From an uncultured Eubacterium sp. (GTDB taxonomy: Bacteria; Bacillota; Clostridia; Lachnospirales; Lachnospiraceae): a DNA stretch of 61,243 nt. How positions within the stretch are numbered: the stretch's first letter is position 1; the number at the start of each line of letters is the position of its first letter. Below the pieces are notes generated by a model. That model was not told where the DNA came from and ran no database searches. It saw only the letters and a list, made by a program, of their open reading frames with translations. Both the position numbers and the translations under genes were made by a program. The stretch spans positions 1-61,243 of the forward strand of contig CAKRIZ010000008.1 in assembly GCA_934351445.1 (NCBI GenBank), written 5' to 3'. Shown here piece after piece: positions 60,651-61,243 of the stretch.

Positions 60651-61079
60651 ATGAACAACAAATTACTTCCGCAAAAATTAAAGGAACTCAGAAAAATAAA
60701 TAATTACACACAGGATTATGTAGCAGAAGTGCTAGGCGTGGTACGTCAGACATACAGTCACTATGAAACAGGGAAAAGGACTCCCGATGCCGCTACTCTC
60801 TATAAATTAGCCGGATTGTATAATATTTCAATCGATGATCTCATGCATCTTACAATGAATGTCGATAGAAATATCTCTTATGACGCACCTGTTCCAACAC
60901 AATCGAGCACTGATCTGGCAGAATATCTTGAATTTTTCAATCATCCTGTCAATAAAAAGAAATATCAGTTTCATACGAATCTGGAACGAGAATTGTTGTT
61001 TTATTTTGATAAGATATCAGAAGAAGATAAAAAAGAAATTATAGAATTCACAAAAATAAAAGCCCGGAAACCACTGTAA
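60651..61079 (+). CDS. XRE-family regulator
   Basis: The protein has 142 residues. Residues 5-62 are an XRE helix-turn-helix (LKELRKINNYTQDYVAEVLG, then VVRQTYSHYETGKRTPDA). The rest is a short helical domain ending in KEIIEFTKIKARKPL, of unknown function. The ATG at 60651 has AAGGTGG 9 nt upstream; a GTG at 60639 lies inside that site. The box array directly upstream suggests autoregulation and control of the divergent csrA gene (inference). Confidence 0.88.
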   Translation: MNNKLLPQKLKELRKINNYTQDYVAEVLGVVRQTYSHYETGKRTPDAATLYKLAGLYNISIDDLMHLTMNVDRNISYDAPVPTQSSTDLAEYLEFFNHPVNKKKYQFHTNLERELLFYFDKISEEDKKEIIEFTKIKARKPL

Positions 61080-61103
61080 AATTACGATGTTTTCCGGGTA
61101 TTT
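61063..61103 (+). terminator. Terminator overlapping the XRE gene end
   Basis: CCCGGAAA and TTTCCGGG form an 8-bp stem that starts inside the last codons of the XRE gene, with a 19-20-nt loop, followed by TATTTC. Confidence 0.55.
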
Positions 61104-61121
61104 CATAACCGCCGCAGTGCG

Positions 61122-61189
61122 ATCCTCGCGGAGCGTTTTTCATTCATAGGAAGGAATTTCCTATGAATAAAAAAGTGTCTCCGACACTT
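61122..61189. repeat. CGGAGCGTTT repeat, copy B
   Basis: ATCCTCGCGGAGCGTTT as in copy A, then a hairpin with an 11-bp stem (ATTCATAGGAA, 61142-61152, with 61158-61168) and a second small hairpin AAGTGTC-TCC-GACACTT (61173-61189). Confidence 0.7.
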
Positions 61190-61194
61190 CAACT

Positions 61195-61236
61195 CCCCTG
61201 CCCCTCATTCATGAGGGGTGGGGTTGTTTTTTTGTT
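61195..61236 (+). terminator. Strong terminator at the window end
   Basis: CCCCTCAT and ATGAGGGG, extended by outer C-G pairs and two G-T pairs to about 13 bp, are followed by a T-rich run of more than ten bases. Confidence 0.85.
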
Positions 61237-61243
61237 CTTTTTC

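Overview
The window reads as a chromosomal segment of a motile, butyrate-forming Clostridia, most likely a Lachnospiraceae near Roseburia or Agathobacter. The evidence is a butyryl-CoA:acetate CoA-transferase, a Lachnospiraceae-type flagellin next to csrA, a SigI/RsgI pair, an ECF transporter module fused to the truA-rplM-rpsI order, and AGGAGG ribosome binding sites with TTGACA/TATAAT promoters throughout. The genus is inference. I saw no rRNA, tRNA, CRISPR array or prophage.

Layout. 1-2900 is a scrap zone: a methyltransferase cut by the window edge, eroded pieces of a SafE/cupredoxin protein and a MATE pump, an unidentified C-terminal fragment and an IS200-type element. 2971-7291 is the core rpsI-rplM-truA-ecfT-ecfA2-ecfA1 block with a structured rplM leader. 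7322-12152 is a minus-strand run of trmL, an aminotransferase, an Lrp regulator, an AIR-synthase-like protein and a VanW protein. 12305-14407 holds small membrane and exonuclease genes and an MntP pump. 14429-20093 is an MMPL exporter with its heptad-repeat partner, a TetR regulator and YjbQ. 20312-23341 has a Big2 surface protein, serine acetyltransferase and an rRNA methylase. 23523-27120 carries sigI-rsgI and the CoA-transferase. 27168-35646 holds a glycoside-hydrolase-like protein, a Ca/Na exchanger, a MATE pump, a split Zn/Cd ATPase operon and a sodium/proline symporter. 35718-39836 holds small accessory genes, ending in a two-gene HipA-like kinase module.

40000-50033 is a putrescine/GABA region: N-carbamoylputrescine amidase, putrescine aminotransferase, an aldehyde dehydrogenase, GABA aminotransferase, an NhaC-type antiporter, an amidohydrolase and a LuxR-type regulator. 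Together these could turn N-carbamoylputrescine into putrescine, 4-aminobutanal, GABA and succinate semialdehyde. 50269-53834 is the Feo iron-uptake operon with a DtxR/MntR-type regulator. 53983-57836 has a membrane-anchored XRE protein, endonuclease III, a LUD-domain protein and an Rpn-family nuclease. 57932-61079 has a very large flagellin, csrA and an XRE regulator, with an array of repeated boxes between the last two.

The least explained signals are: (1) the box array between csrA and the XRE gene, two groups of three with a 32-33 bp step, one near each divergent gene; (2) intrinsic terminators directly after the promoters of patA and gabT, sharing a GGCGTA...TACGTC core; (3) a GTTAG-N6-CTAAC dyad shared by the feo genes and the methyltransferase at the left edge; (4) the HipA-like kinase paired with an unfamiliar DNA-binding protein under one strong promoter; (5) a structured flagellin leader with candidate CsrA sites. 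All coordinates and motifs were read by eye; no database search was made.
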